Below, piece by piece: positions 16,096 to 23,751 of a DNA stretch of 64,000 nt (its first letter is position 1; each line of letters begins with the position of its first letter). The stretch lies in contig NZ_KE384115.1 of the NCBI RefSeq assembly GCF_000423945.1, forward strand, positions 124,001 to 188,000. The letters run 5' to 3'. The position numbers were made by a program, and so were the translations under genes. The notes under the pieces are model-generated. The model did not search any database. It was not told the origin of the DNA and saw nothing but the letters and a program-made list of their open reading frames with translations. The stretch is from Butyrivibrio sp. XPD2002. Lineage in GTDB: Bacteria > Bacillota > Clostridia > Lachnospirales > Lachnospiraceae.

Positions 16096-16884
16096 ATGAG
16101 ATCAGTTTTAAAAAGAGAACTTATTATAAATTTTAAAAATCTTATGATTTGGAGTTTATCCGTTGGAGCCATGGGACTTGCCTGCATACTCCTGTATCAG
16201 AGCATGGAGGGAGACATGAAAGAGATGGCGGATGCATTTTCAAACATGGGAGCATTTTCGGATGCCTTTGGAATGAGCACCCTTAGCATAGCAACCCTGA
16301 AAGGCTATTTCGCTACGGAGATAGGTGCTGTACACGGACTTGGAAGCGGTATGTTCGCAGCGATTCTGGCCATAAGCATTATTTCCAAGGAAGAGGAAGG
16401 ACATTCAGGAGAGTTCCTGTTTTCGCTTCCCTTATCAAGAACCGAGATCCTTGCAGCCAAGGCACTTTGCATCGCTATTATGCTGGTGGCGTTTACAGTG
16501 ATATGTACTGCATTTTATGCCATTGGATTTATGATGCTTGACGAGGCAATTCCTGAAGAGTTCTACACCTTCATGATGAGGCAGCTTCTTATGAATGCTG
16601 AGATCGCGGGCATATGCTTTGGCCTCTCATCCCTTGCGGGTAAGAACAGAATCGGGCTGGGACTTGGAATGGCGCTGATGTTCTATGCCTATGATGTGAT
16701 GGGAAGAGTTATTCCCGACATGAAGGACTACTTATTTGTAGGACCCTATTCCTTTGCCAATGCTTCGGAGATTTTCATAGGAGAGGATACTCCGGTAAAA
16801 GCTATTGCTCTTGCAGTAGTGGTGCTGGTTTTGGGGGTATCCTACGGCTTCTGGAATTACAACAGAAGAGATCTTGCGAGCTGA
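16096..16884 (+). CDS. ABC-2 family exporter permease
   Basis: This is a 262-residue membrane protein with six predicted hydrophobic segments (about 18-36, 65-95, 108-135, 145-180, 190-215 and 235-255). FSLPLSRTEILAAKAL in the cytoplasmic loop is the amphipathic coupling helix typical of ABC-2 permeases such as NatB-like proteins. It follows the ATPase gene by 2 nt and completes a two-gene exporter. What it exports is unknown. An overlapping AAGGAGG at 16083-16089 inside the ATPase gene is its ribosome binding site. Confidence 0.85.
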   Translation: MRSVLKRELIINFKNLMIWSLSVGAMGLACILLYQSMEGDMKEMADAFSNMGAFSDAFGMSTLSIATLKGYFATEIGAVHGLGSGMFAAILAISIISKEEEGHSGEFLFSLPLSRTEILAAKALCIAIMLVAFTVICTAFYAIGFMMLDEAIPEEFYTFMMRQLLMNAEIAGICFGLSSLAGKNRIGLGLGMALMFYAYDVMGRVIPDMKDYLFVGPYSFANASEIFIGEDTPVKAIALAVVVLVLGVSYGFWNYNRRDLAS

Positions 16885-16921
16885 TTTGATTGATGTAATG
16901 CATTAAAACTTTACAAATGTA

Positions 16922-16950
16922 TTGCGCTAAAGTGCAAAGTTTGATATTAT
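16922..16950 (+). promoter_or_regulatory. Promoter with overlapping dyad, upstream of the alanine symporter
   Basis: TTGCGC (16922-16927) and TATTAT (16945-16950) are 17 bp apart. The dyad-like TGCGCTAAAGTGCA at 16923-16936 overlaps the -35 element, a position suited to repression. The same core occurs upstream of the APC permease (23267-23280). Confidence 0.45.
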
Positions 16951-16964
16951 ACTGACAAGAACAA

Positions 16965-17003
16965 GGGTGTTCCATACAAAATTCCATGGAACGCCCGTTT
17001 TTT
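16965..17003 (+). terminator. Terminator or attenuator hairpin
   Basis: GGGTGTTCCAT (16965-16975) pairs with ATGGAACGCCC (16985-16995) and is followed by GTTTTTTG. It lies 81 nt after the ABC permease but 15 nt downstream of the promoter at 16922-16950, so it could instead attenuate transcription into the symporter gene. Confidence 0.75.
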
Positions 17004-17055
17004 GTTTCATGGTGAATACCTTTGAAATAAAACACATCATATATCAGGAGGAGAT

Positions 17056-18558
17056 ATGGGTAACTTTTTGTCAGTTGTCGAAAACGTAAATAATGCTGTA
17101 AATGGTTTTGTATGGGGACTCCCCATGCTGATTCTGTTGGTTGGATGCGGAATTCTTATGACATGTCTTACGAAGTTTTTCCAGGTGTCACATTTTAAGC
17201 ATTGGATCAAGAACACTGTTGGCGGCATTTTCAAGGATGATCATGTCACAGCTCACACAGGAAAAGAGGATACACAGATTTCTCAGTTCCAGAGCCTTTG
17301 TACAGCTCTTGCAGCAACAATCGGAACAGGTAACATCGCAGGTGTTGCAGCAGCTATTGCAGCAGGTGGCCCCGGTGCTATTTTCTGGATGTGGGTGGTT
17401 GCTTTCTTTGGAATGATGACCAACTTCTCTGAAAATGTATTAGGTATTTATTATAGAAGAAGAAATGAGAGAAACGAGTGGTGCGGTGGTGCCATGTACT
17501 ATCTTAGCGACGGACTTGGAGCAAAGAAGGGCTGCAAGCAGATTGGCAGCGTTCTGGCTGTTCTTTTCAGTATCTTCTGCGTACTTGCTTCATTTGGTAT
17601 CGGTAACATGGGTCAGATCAATTCCATAGCTGTTAACATGAATTCAGCCTTTGGTGTACCTCATTTTGTAACCGGCTTTATCCTCATGGTTCTCGCAGGA
17701 CTTGTAATTGTCGGCGGACTTAAGAGAATTGCAGCAGTAACAGAGAGACTGGTTCCCTTCATGGCAGTTATCTACGTGATTGGTGCGCTTATCGTCTGCA
17801 TCGTCAATATCGGACAGTTTGGCAATGTTTTTGCTTCAATTATAAAAGGTGCTTTCGGATTTAGAGCAGTTGGAGGCGGTATCGTTGGTAGCGGAATCGC
17901 AATGGCTGTTCAGTGGGGTATGAAAAGAGGAGTATTCTCCAACGAAGCAGGTCTTGGTTCATCAGTTATGGTTCACTCAAGCTCTAACGTTAGAGAGCCT
18001 GTAATCCAGGGTATGTGGGGAATCTTCGAGGTTTTCGCAGACACAATGGTAGTTTGCACCATAACAGCCTTCTCGATTTTATCAAGCGGACTTGTTGATC
18101 TTAATACAGGAAAAGTTTTATCCGAGCAGGTTTCAACAGCTCTTGTTGCAGAAGCCTTCTCAACAGTATTCGGCAAATTCGGCTCTGCATTTATTGCAGT
18201 AGCTATTCTGTTCTTCGCATTTTCAACAGTACTTGGCTGGAGCCAGTATGGCAGCAAGGGATTTGAGTATCTCTTCGGAAGAAAGAACAGCAAGTTCTAC
18301 AAGATTGTTTTCGTATTCTTCGTAATCATCGGAGCTACAATGGATCTTACACTTGCATGGGATCTCTCAGATACCTTCAACGGAATGATGGCTATACCTA
18401 ACCTTATCGGTGTCATCGCTCTCAGCGGAACAGTTATGAAAATTACAAAGAACTATGTAGACAGGAAGATACTTGGTAAGGATGTCAGGCCTATGCTTTC
18501 AGCAATCGCTGAGGTCCAGGAGATTCACGAGAAGGAAGTCATCGAGAAAATCTCTTAA
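17056..18558 (+). CDS. Alanine/glycine:cation symporter (AgcS family)
   Basis: This is a 500-residue polytopic membrane protein of the sodium:alanine symporter family. Characteristic segments are LCTALAATIGTGNIAGVAAA (the cation/amino-acid binding helix), GGPGAIFWMWVVAFFGMMT, RNERNEWCGGAMYYLSDGLG and MKRGVFSNEAGLGSS with the family's F-S-N-E-A-G-x-G signature. It imports alanine or glycine with Na+ or H+. GGAGGAG 6 nt before the ATG fixes the start. It is a single-gene unit bounded by hairpins at 16965 and 18586. The GCGCTAAAGTGC dyad in its promoter suggests control shared with another transporter in the window. Confidence 0.92.
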   Translation: MGNFLSVVENVNNAVNGFVWGLPMLILLVGCGILMTCLTKFFQVSHFKHWIKNTVGGIFKDDHVTAHTGKEDTQISQFQSLCTALAATIGTGNIAGVAAAIAAGGPGAIFWMWVVAFFGMMTNFSENVLGIYYRRRNERNEWCGGAMYYLSDGLGAKKGCKQIGSVLAVLFSIFCVLASFGIGNMGQINSIAVNMNSAFGVPHFVTGFILMVLAGLVIVGGLKRIAAVTERLVPFMAVIYVIGALIVCIVNIGQFGNVFASIIKGAFGFRAVGGGIVGSGIAMAVQWGMKRGVFSNEAGLGSSVMVHSSSNVREPVIQGMWGIFEVFADTMVVCTITAFSILSSGLVDLNTGKVLSEQVSTALVAEAFSTVFGKFGSAFIAVAILFFAFSTVLGWSQYGSKGFEYLFGRKNSKFYKIVFVFFVIIGATMDLTLAWDLSDTFNGMMAIPNLIGVIALSGTVMKITKNYVDRKILGKDVRPMLSAIAEVQEIHEKEVIEKIS

Positions 18559-18585
18559 AAATTAAGTTAAAGTCAGACAATACGG

Positions 18586-18628
18586 AAACCATCTTTATGA
18601 TATTATTGTAAAGATGGTTTTCTTTTTC
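18586..18628 (+). terminator. Rho-independent terminator
   Basis: AAACCATCTTTA (18586-18597) pairs with TAAAGATGGTTT (18609-18620), followed by TCTTTTTC. It ends the symporter unit. Confidence 0.9.
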
Positions 18629-18670
18629 ATTAAATGAAAGCATTTGAAGAAAAATTAATGCATTGAGGGA

Positions 18671-20116
18671 ATGTTTATGATCTACATTTCGCTAAAATAC
18701 TATGCATTGGTGCTGGTCGCACTTTTGCTCTACTATATTTTTCCTGTGAAGAAGCGCTGGCTCGTTCTTCTTGCAGGGAACATCGCATTTTACGTCGCCT
18801 TTTACAAGACAGGCTGGTGGATTTTCCTTGGGACGATAATTTTCAGCTACGCAGTCACGCTCCTGATGGATAAGCTTTTTACGAAGATGAGAAAAGCAGT
18901 ATTCATTGCAGGAATTCTTGGCGTCACACTTCCATGGCTTGTTTTGAAAAACAGCAATTTCATAGTAGATGAGCTTTTGGGCACGGATCCCATCCAGTGG
19001 ATTGTGCCCCTCGGAATTTCCTTTTACACCTTGCAGATTATCGGTTACATGGCTGATGTTTACATGAAAAGGATATCTCCTGAAAAAAACATCGCAAAGT
19101 ATATTCTCTTTGTAAGCTACTTCCCACAACTGATCCAGGGACCTATTCCCAGATATGGGCAGCTTCAGCACCAGCTGGTGGATGGGAACAGATTCGACGA
19201 GGAGAAGATAGTAAAGGGCTTTCAGCGCATCGTCTGGGGCTTTTTCCTTAAACTTGTTATCGCAGATAAGGCAGCGGTAATCGTAAATACAGTATTTGAC
19301 AACTATCCCGCATATTCCGGAGCATATATATGGCTTGCTTCATTTTTATACAGCATTCAGCTCTACGCGGACTTCCTTGCGTGTACCACACTTGCGAGAG
19401 GGGTAAGCGGGCTGTTTGGTATTGAGCTTATGCAGAACTTCGAGCGTCCTTACTATGCACTGTCGATCAAGGACTTCTGGAGAAGATGGCACATATCCCT
19501 CAGTACCTGGCTTAGAGACTACATCTATATTCCCCTTGGAGGAAACAGGAAGGGAAAAGCAAGGAAGTACATAAATCTTCTTATCACCTTTTTTATCAGT
19601 GGAATGTGGCATGGAGCAGGCTTCAAGTTTCTGGTATGGGGAATTATTCACGCGGTTTATCAGATCATCGGTGAGCTCACCTATGACCTTAGAGAGAAGC
19701 TTTATGATATCTGCGGAATTCGTCCGGATTCCAAAAAGAAGAAGTGGATAAAGCTAACCGGAAACTTCCTACTCGTTAACTTTGCATGGATCATTTTCAG
19801 AGCAAGTACCCTGAGGAAGGGCACACAGCTCATCTATAACATGGTGACTGAGTTCAATCCCTGGGTACTTCTAAACAACAGACTTTTCACTCTTGGTCTT
19901 GCCTGGAAGGAGATGCTGATCCTCGGAATCGGAATCTACATCCTTCACAAGGTTGGCGTATATCAGGAAGAGGGCAGGTCAGTGGGAGACCGCATTTTTG
20001 ACCAGCCACTTCTTATCAGATGGGGAGTTTATCTTACTGCCATTGTTGGAATTATACTGTTTGGCACCTATGGCTTTGGCTTTGATGCGCAGGATTTTAT
20101 TTACGGAGGATTTTAA
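18671..20116 (+). CDS. MBOAT-family membrane O-acyltransferase
   Basis: This is a 481-residue polytopic protein of the MBOAT family (DltB/AlgI/PatA group). The visible signature is IKDFWRRWHISLSTWLRDYIYIPLGG followed by FFISGMWHGAGFKFLVWGIIHA, where the histidine of M-W-H-G is the expected active-site residue. Such proteins move acyl groups across the membrane onto polysaccharide, teichoic acid or protein. GAGGGA lies 4 nt before ATG 18671. The stop overlaps the next start (TAATG), and the partner gene has the SGNH-like layout usual for acetyl acceptors beside an AlgI-type MBOAT, so the pair probably O-acylates an exopolysaccharide or wall polymer. Confidence 0.9.
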   Translation: MFMIYISLKYYALVLVALLLYYIFPVKKRWLVLLAGNIAFYVAFYKTGWWIFLGTIIFSYAVTLLMDKLFTKMRKAVFIAGILGVTLPWLVLKNSNFIVDELLGTDPIQWIVPLGISFYTLQIIGYMADVYMKRISPEKNIAKYILFVSYFPQLIQGPIPRYGQLQHQLVDGNRFDEEKIVKGFQRIVWGFFLKLVIADKAAVIVNTVFDNYPAYSGAYIWLASFLYSIQLYADFLACTTLARGVSGLFGIELMQNFERPYYALSIKDFWRRWHISLSTWLRDYIYIPLGGNRKGKARKYINLLITFFISGMWHGAGFKFLVWGIIHAVYQIIGELTYDLREKLYDICGIRPDSKKKKWIKLTGNFLLVNFAWIIFRASTLRKGTQLIYNMVTEFNPWVLLNNRLFTLGLAWKEMLILGIGIYILHKVGVYQEEGRSVGDRIFDQPLLIRWGVYLTAIVGIILFGTYGFGFDAQDFIYGGF

Positions 20117-21588
20117 TGAAAAAGCACTGCACATTTGCAATCAGGGTCGTAATATTTGCTTTGCTATCATGCGTGGTCATCACTTTAGTTAATTATGTTA
20201 TAACCCCGAAAAAATATATTGAGGATCTGTGGCCCACAACCACCACATTTAAGGGCTTTTATAAGATGGACAGGGATTCAATTGACGTCCTTTTCCTTGG
20301 AAGTTCCCATGCGGCAGCAGCTTTTAATCCTCAGGTAATCTATGATAAATACGGAATCACAAGCTACAATCTCGCCAGTGAGCAGCAGAACCTGGTGGTA
20401 TCCTACTACTGGCTCAAGGAGGCACTCAGATATCAAAAGCCCACGGCAGTTGTACTTGATACATATATGCTTTACACCTTTGAGCCCTCGGAGCCCTTGA
20501 ACACATCCGAGGCCTTCACCAGAATGGCCATGGATGCCATGAAGTGGTCAGGCGTCAAGTGGGAAGCGATTCACGATATATGCAGACTTGATACCTCACA
20601 GACCGTCAATAGCTTCATTTTCCAGAATGTGAGATTCCACAACAGATGGATGGATCTTAATGAAAATGATTTTGAATTCATAAGCTATGAGAACCACTAC
20701 GAACTGAAGGGATTCTCGGCACTGAGTCAGAGAGGAACCTCGGATTCAGAGTTTGAGCCCATTCTTGTCAGTAACTTGGAAGCTTACGCAGAACCTGAGG
20801 AGCTGATGATGCAGTACCTTGATAAGATAGTAATACTGTGTGAGGACAATGACATAGACCTTATCCTTACTAAGACACCTTCTGAGAGCTGGGATGAAAA
20901 CAGACACAATACCATTCAGGAATATGCCAATACACATAACGTTGATTTCTGTGACTTTAACGAATACATCGCCTATGAAGGCTCGGAATTCGATTTTGCC
21001 AAGGATATGAACGACAACTGGCACACCAATATCTGGGGAGCCAAGAGAGTATCCAAATATATTGCGGGGCTTTTGCAGGAGGATTACGCAGTGGAGGGTG
21101 AGCACTACGACGCTCAGTACGCAAGTACGGAGGATTATTACCAGCACGTTCTCACCGACTGTAAGATCAGTAATATCAAGGATATAAATGAGTATGTGGA
21201 AGAGATAGACCATCCGAGATACACAGTACTTGTGGCGGCTAAAACAGATATGACCTTCTGTGCGACAGATGAGGTCAAGAAAGCTTTCCATAAGCTGGGA
21301 TTCGACCTCGATTCAGAGGAATATGACGGCTATTATGCTGTAAAAAATGATGAGGAAATCAACCAGGATGTTGGCCAGGATATTCTTCATTTTGTAGGCA
21401 GTGCCAGAAACAACCTCGTAGACTACTCAATCACTTCCAAAGGCTATTACGCCGGAAATGACTGCTCAATCAAAATAGATGACGTCGAATATGCAAAGCA
21501 GGGTGAGGGAATAAATATCGTCATATATTGCAACGACACCCGAAGAGTCATCGACTCCGTTGTCTACGACGGTACCATGAACCGATAA
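20116..21588 (+). CDS. SGNH-like exported partner of the MBOAT acyltransferase
   Basis: This is a 490-residue protein with an N-terminal membrane anchor (RVVIFALLSCVVITLVNYVI, about residues 9-28) and a large outside domain. IDVLFLGSSHAAAAFNPQVI is the block I of an SGNH/GDSL-like fold (the serine in GSSH), and NDNWHTNIWGAKRVSKYIAGLL carries a late D-x-x-H pair that could finish the catalytic set. This arrangement matches AlgJ/AlgX/DltD-like proteins that work with an MBOAT partner in O-acetylation of surface polymers. The start codon overlaps the MBOAT stop by one base, so translation is coupled. The C-terminal 120 residues are acidic and not recognised. Function is inferred from fold signature and gene context. 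Confidence 0.75.
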   Translation: MKKHCTFAIRVVIFALLSCVVITLVNYVITPKKYIEDLWPTTTTFKGFYKMDRDSIDVLFLGSSHAAAAFNPQVIYDKYGITSYNLASEQQNLVVSYYWLKEALRYQKPTAVVLDTYMLYTFEPSEPLNTSEAFTRMAMDAMKWSGVKWEAIHDICRLDTSQTVNSFIFQNVRFHNRWMDLNENDFEFISYENHYELKGFSALSQRGTSDSEFEPILVSNLEAYAEPEELMMQYLDKIVILCEDNDIDLILTKTPSESWDENRHNTIQEYANTHNVDFCDFNEYIAYEGSEFDFAKDMNDNWHTNIWGAKRVSKYIAGLLQEDYAVEGEHYDAQYASTEDYYQHVLTDCKISNIKDINEYVEEIDHPRYTVLVAAKTDMTFCATDEVKKAFHKLGFDLDSEEYDGYYAVKNDEEINQDVGQDILHFVGSARNNLVDYSITSKGYYAGNDCSIKIDDVEYAKQGEGINIVIYCNDTRRVIDSVVYDGTMNR

Positions 21589-21610
21589 AAATAGATGATT
21601 TTAAAAATGA

Positions 21611-21669
21611 AATAAGCTGCAAATGCCGATTGTTTTAAACAACGTGAAATGAGGCATTTGCAGCTTATT
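21611..21669 (+). terminator. Bidirectional terminator between convergent genes
   Basis: A perfect 17-bp inverted repeat, AATAAGCTGCAAATGCC (21611-21627) and its complement at 21653-21669, separates the plus-strand MBOAT unit from the minus-strand permease gene. T-rich sequence follows on the plus strand. Confidence 0.8.
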
Positions 21670-21744
21670 GAGTTTTATAAAATCACTGCGGAGCCGTAAA
21701 CAAACATTTCCGCATGGATGATTATTATATTCTGGCCGTCATGT

Positions 21745-23190
21745 TTACGCAGCCTTTTTATTGGATACGCTCTTGCTCTTTTCGTTCTTGGCAATGATAG
21801 GAAGGATTACTCCAAGTGCTGTAAGTACGAGAGGAGTGATTACGTTAAGTGCAAAGGTGAAAGGATCAGTATCGTACATACCGAGGATACAGCTTCCTGC
21901 TGTTACGAGGAAACACCAGCCACCGAAGAACAGTGCAACGCCCTGATTCTTAACGAAACGATACTCTGCAGGGAACTTGTCGCCGGCCTTACGAAGAGCC
22001 ATGTAAGCGAAGAATACCCAGAGGTAACGAAGAGGCATGCATACTGAGTTAAGCTTTGTGAGCTGCTTAAGTACTGCTGCAGCGCCGGGTACGAATGATT
22101 GGATAAGGATGATTGAACCTGAAAGAACTGCAACCATCTTGATACCGTTTACATAAGCACCTGCATCGTTTTTCTTAAGAAGACCTGTAGGGATGAACTC
22201 TCTGGCGTGCTCGTTGTCGAGAAGCATACGAAGAGGAGCATCGATACTAAGTACAAGTGTTGAAAGCTGACCGATCATGTTACATACAGCATAGATGATA
22301 AGAAGTGAATCACCTACGTGATAGTAGTTACCGAGCTTCTGAAATGCCCAGTAGCTTCCGTTTGAGTTGTAAGCGTTGAAGCTCTCTGTGGAAGCATTGA
22401 TCTCAGCGGGATCGAACATCATACCCATTGAGATTGTTCCGAGGATAGCACATACAACTACCATGATAGCAAGTGTGATCATGGACTTAGGGAAGCCCTT
22501 GCTGGGATTCTCTACCTTATTAACATAAGGAGAGATCTTCTCACATCCGCCAACTGCGAATACGAGGATTGAAAGTGATGTGAAATACTTAACATCAAAG
22601 TTAGGAATAAGGCTCTTTGTAGTGAAATCCATTGATACAAAACCTGCACCGGGATTGATGGCAGGAGCTGCAAACATCATAAGGATGTAAAGGATTGACA
22701 TAACGAACATACTTGTTCCTGCGATAGTAGCGAGCTTCTTAAGAGGGTTAAGACCTCTTGATGCAACCCAGCAGAATATAAGAAGAATTGCAAAGGTTGC
22801 AAGCTGTACAGCAAGAGTAGGGAATGTGTCATAAGTCTCACCATTTCTGAAAACAGCCCAGCTAAGTGCCTTAAGACCGCCTGAAGACTTAGATGCAATG
22901 TAAGTGATGTGGCATGCCCAGTAAGTCCAACCTGCATAGTAGGCAAGCTTGGGACCAGTAGTACTGAGAATCCATGAGCTTACACCGCCGCCTGATGTCT
23001 TGAATGCAGAACCGAGCTCACCTACCATAAGAGCGTAGGGAATAAAATAAAGTGCAAACATGAGTATCCAGCTGAAAATAACCTGAATACCATTGAAATA
23101 AACGAAACCGTTAAGAACGTTTCCGAATCCCCAAACTGTGGAGAACGCAATGAACGCAAGTGTACTCCACTTCATACGTTTTGAATCCAT
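21745..23190 (-). CDS. APC-superfamily amino acid permease
   Basis: This is a 481-residue protein with about 12 hydrophobic segments. Family features include the first helix WSTLAFIAFSTVWGFGNVLNG, the unwound-helix motif ALMVGELGSAFKTSGGGVSSWI (E-L-x-x-A/x-P-x-x-G-G region) and helix 6 FAVGGCEKISPYVNKVENPSKGFPKSM, typical of YjeM-like and glutamate/GABA-type APC transporters. It should exchange or import an amino acid. The C-terminus is short and basic (KNEKSKSVSNKKAA). AGGAGG lies about 6 nt before ATG on the minus strand. A TGCATAAAAGTGCA dyad 77 nt upstream resembles the one in the alanine symporter promoter. Confidence 0.85.
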   Translation of the reverse strand: MDSKRMKWSTLAFIAFSTVWGFGNVLNGFVYFNGIQVIFSWILMFALYFIPYALMVGELGSAFKTSGGGVSSWILSTTGPKLAYYAGWTYWACHITYIASKSSGGLKALSWAVFRNGETYDTFPTLAVQLATFAILLIFCWVASRGLNPLKKLATIAGTSMFVMSILYILMMFAAPAINPGAGFVSMDFTTKSLIPNFDVKYFTSLSILVFAVGGCEKISPYVNKVENPSKGFPKSMITLAIMVVVCAILGTISMGMMFDPAEINASTESFNAYNSNGSYWAFQKLGNYYHVGDSLLIIYAVCNMIGQLSTLVLSIDAPLRMLLDNEHAREFIPTGLLKKNDAGAYVNGIKMVAVLSGSIILIQSFVPGAAAVLKQLTKLNSVCMPLRYLWVFFAYMALRKAGDKFPAEYRFVKNQGVALFFGGWCFLVTAGSCILGMYDTDPFTFALNVITPLVLTALGVILPIIAKNEKSKSVSNKKAA

Positions 23191-23266
23191 TTCTTAGTTA
23201 CCTCCTAATAATAAAAACTTCATTAAAAAAATAGATTCGCTTTTAAGCGCAACTTTTATATTTTAA

Positions 23267-23280
23267 TGCATAAAAGTGCA
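23267..23280 (-). promoter_or_regulatory. Putative operator dyad upstream of the APC permease
   Basis: TGCATAAAAGTGCA resembles TGCGCTAAAGTGCA at 16923-16936. A second loosely related dyad, GCATATTTTGTGCA, lies at 23301-23314. The rest of 23191-23450 is AT-rich divergent promoter space between the permease and clpS. Confidence 0.4.
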
Positions 23281-23450
23281 AAAGTCACGAACTAATTTAA
23301 GCATATTTTGTGCATATTAGACCGTAAATTATGTAAACGTAAGAATAGGTATTGTTTGACTATCCATCATGGCTCGTTTTATCATTATTAAATAGAGGCC
23401 AAAGTCAAAACCATAAAATGGCTTTATAAAAATGCTACGAGGAGGCTAGA

Positions 23451-23750
23451 ATGGCAACTCAGGGAGCAACCAAGGAAAAAACAAAGGATCTCATAAAGGA
23501 ACCCAGGCAGTTTAATGTTCTCATGTTTAACGACGACTTCACCACCATGGAGTTTGTGGTTGAAGTTCTTGTGGACATTTTTCATAAGGACGAAGTGACT
23601 GCCCAGTCCATAATGATGAACGTCCATAAAAACGGTCAGGCGGTGGTGGGAAAATACCCCTACGATATTGCCAGGACCAAGGTGGACACTGCCCTTGCAA
23701 GGGCAAGAAATGAGGGATTTCCCTTTAGAATGAGCGTAGAGGAGGCATAA
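23451..23750 (+). CDS. clpS: ClpS protease adaptor
   Basis: This 99-residue protein is a full-length ClpS adaptor. Residues PRQFNVLMFNDDFTTMEFVVEVL include the conserved N-D-D/E-x-T/H-P-like segment and acidic pocket that binds N-degron residues; VHKNGQAVVGKYPYDIARTKVDTALARARNEGFPF is the ClpA-docking face. ClpS binds the ClpA N-domain and delivers N-end-rule substrates. GAGGAGG 7 nt upstream fixes the start. clpA begins 2 nt after the stop codon, so the two form an operon. ClpS with ClpA, rather than ClpC/MecA alone, is present in a subset of clostridia. Confidence 0.95.
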   Translation: MATQGATKEKTKDLIKEPRQFNVLMFNDDFTTMEFVVEVLVDIFHKDEVTAQSIMMNVHKNGQAVVGKYPYDIARTKVDTALARARNEGFPFRMSVEEA

Positions 23751-23751
23751 T

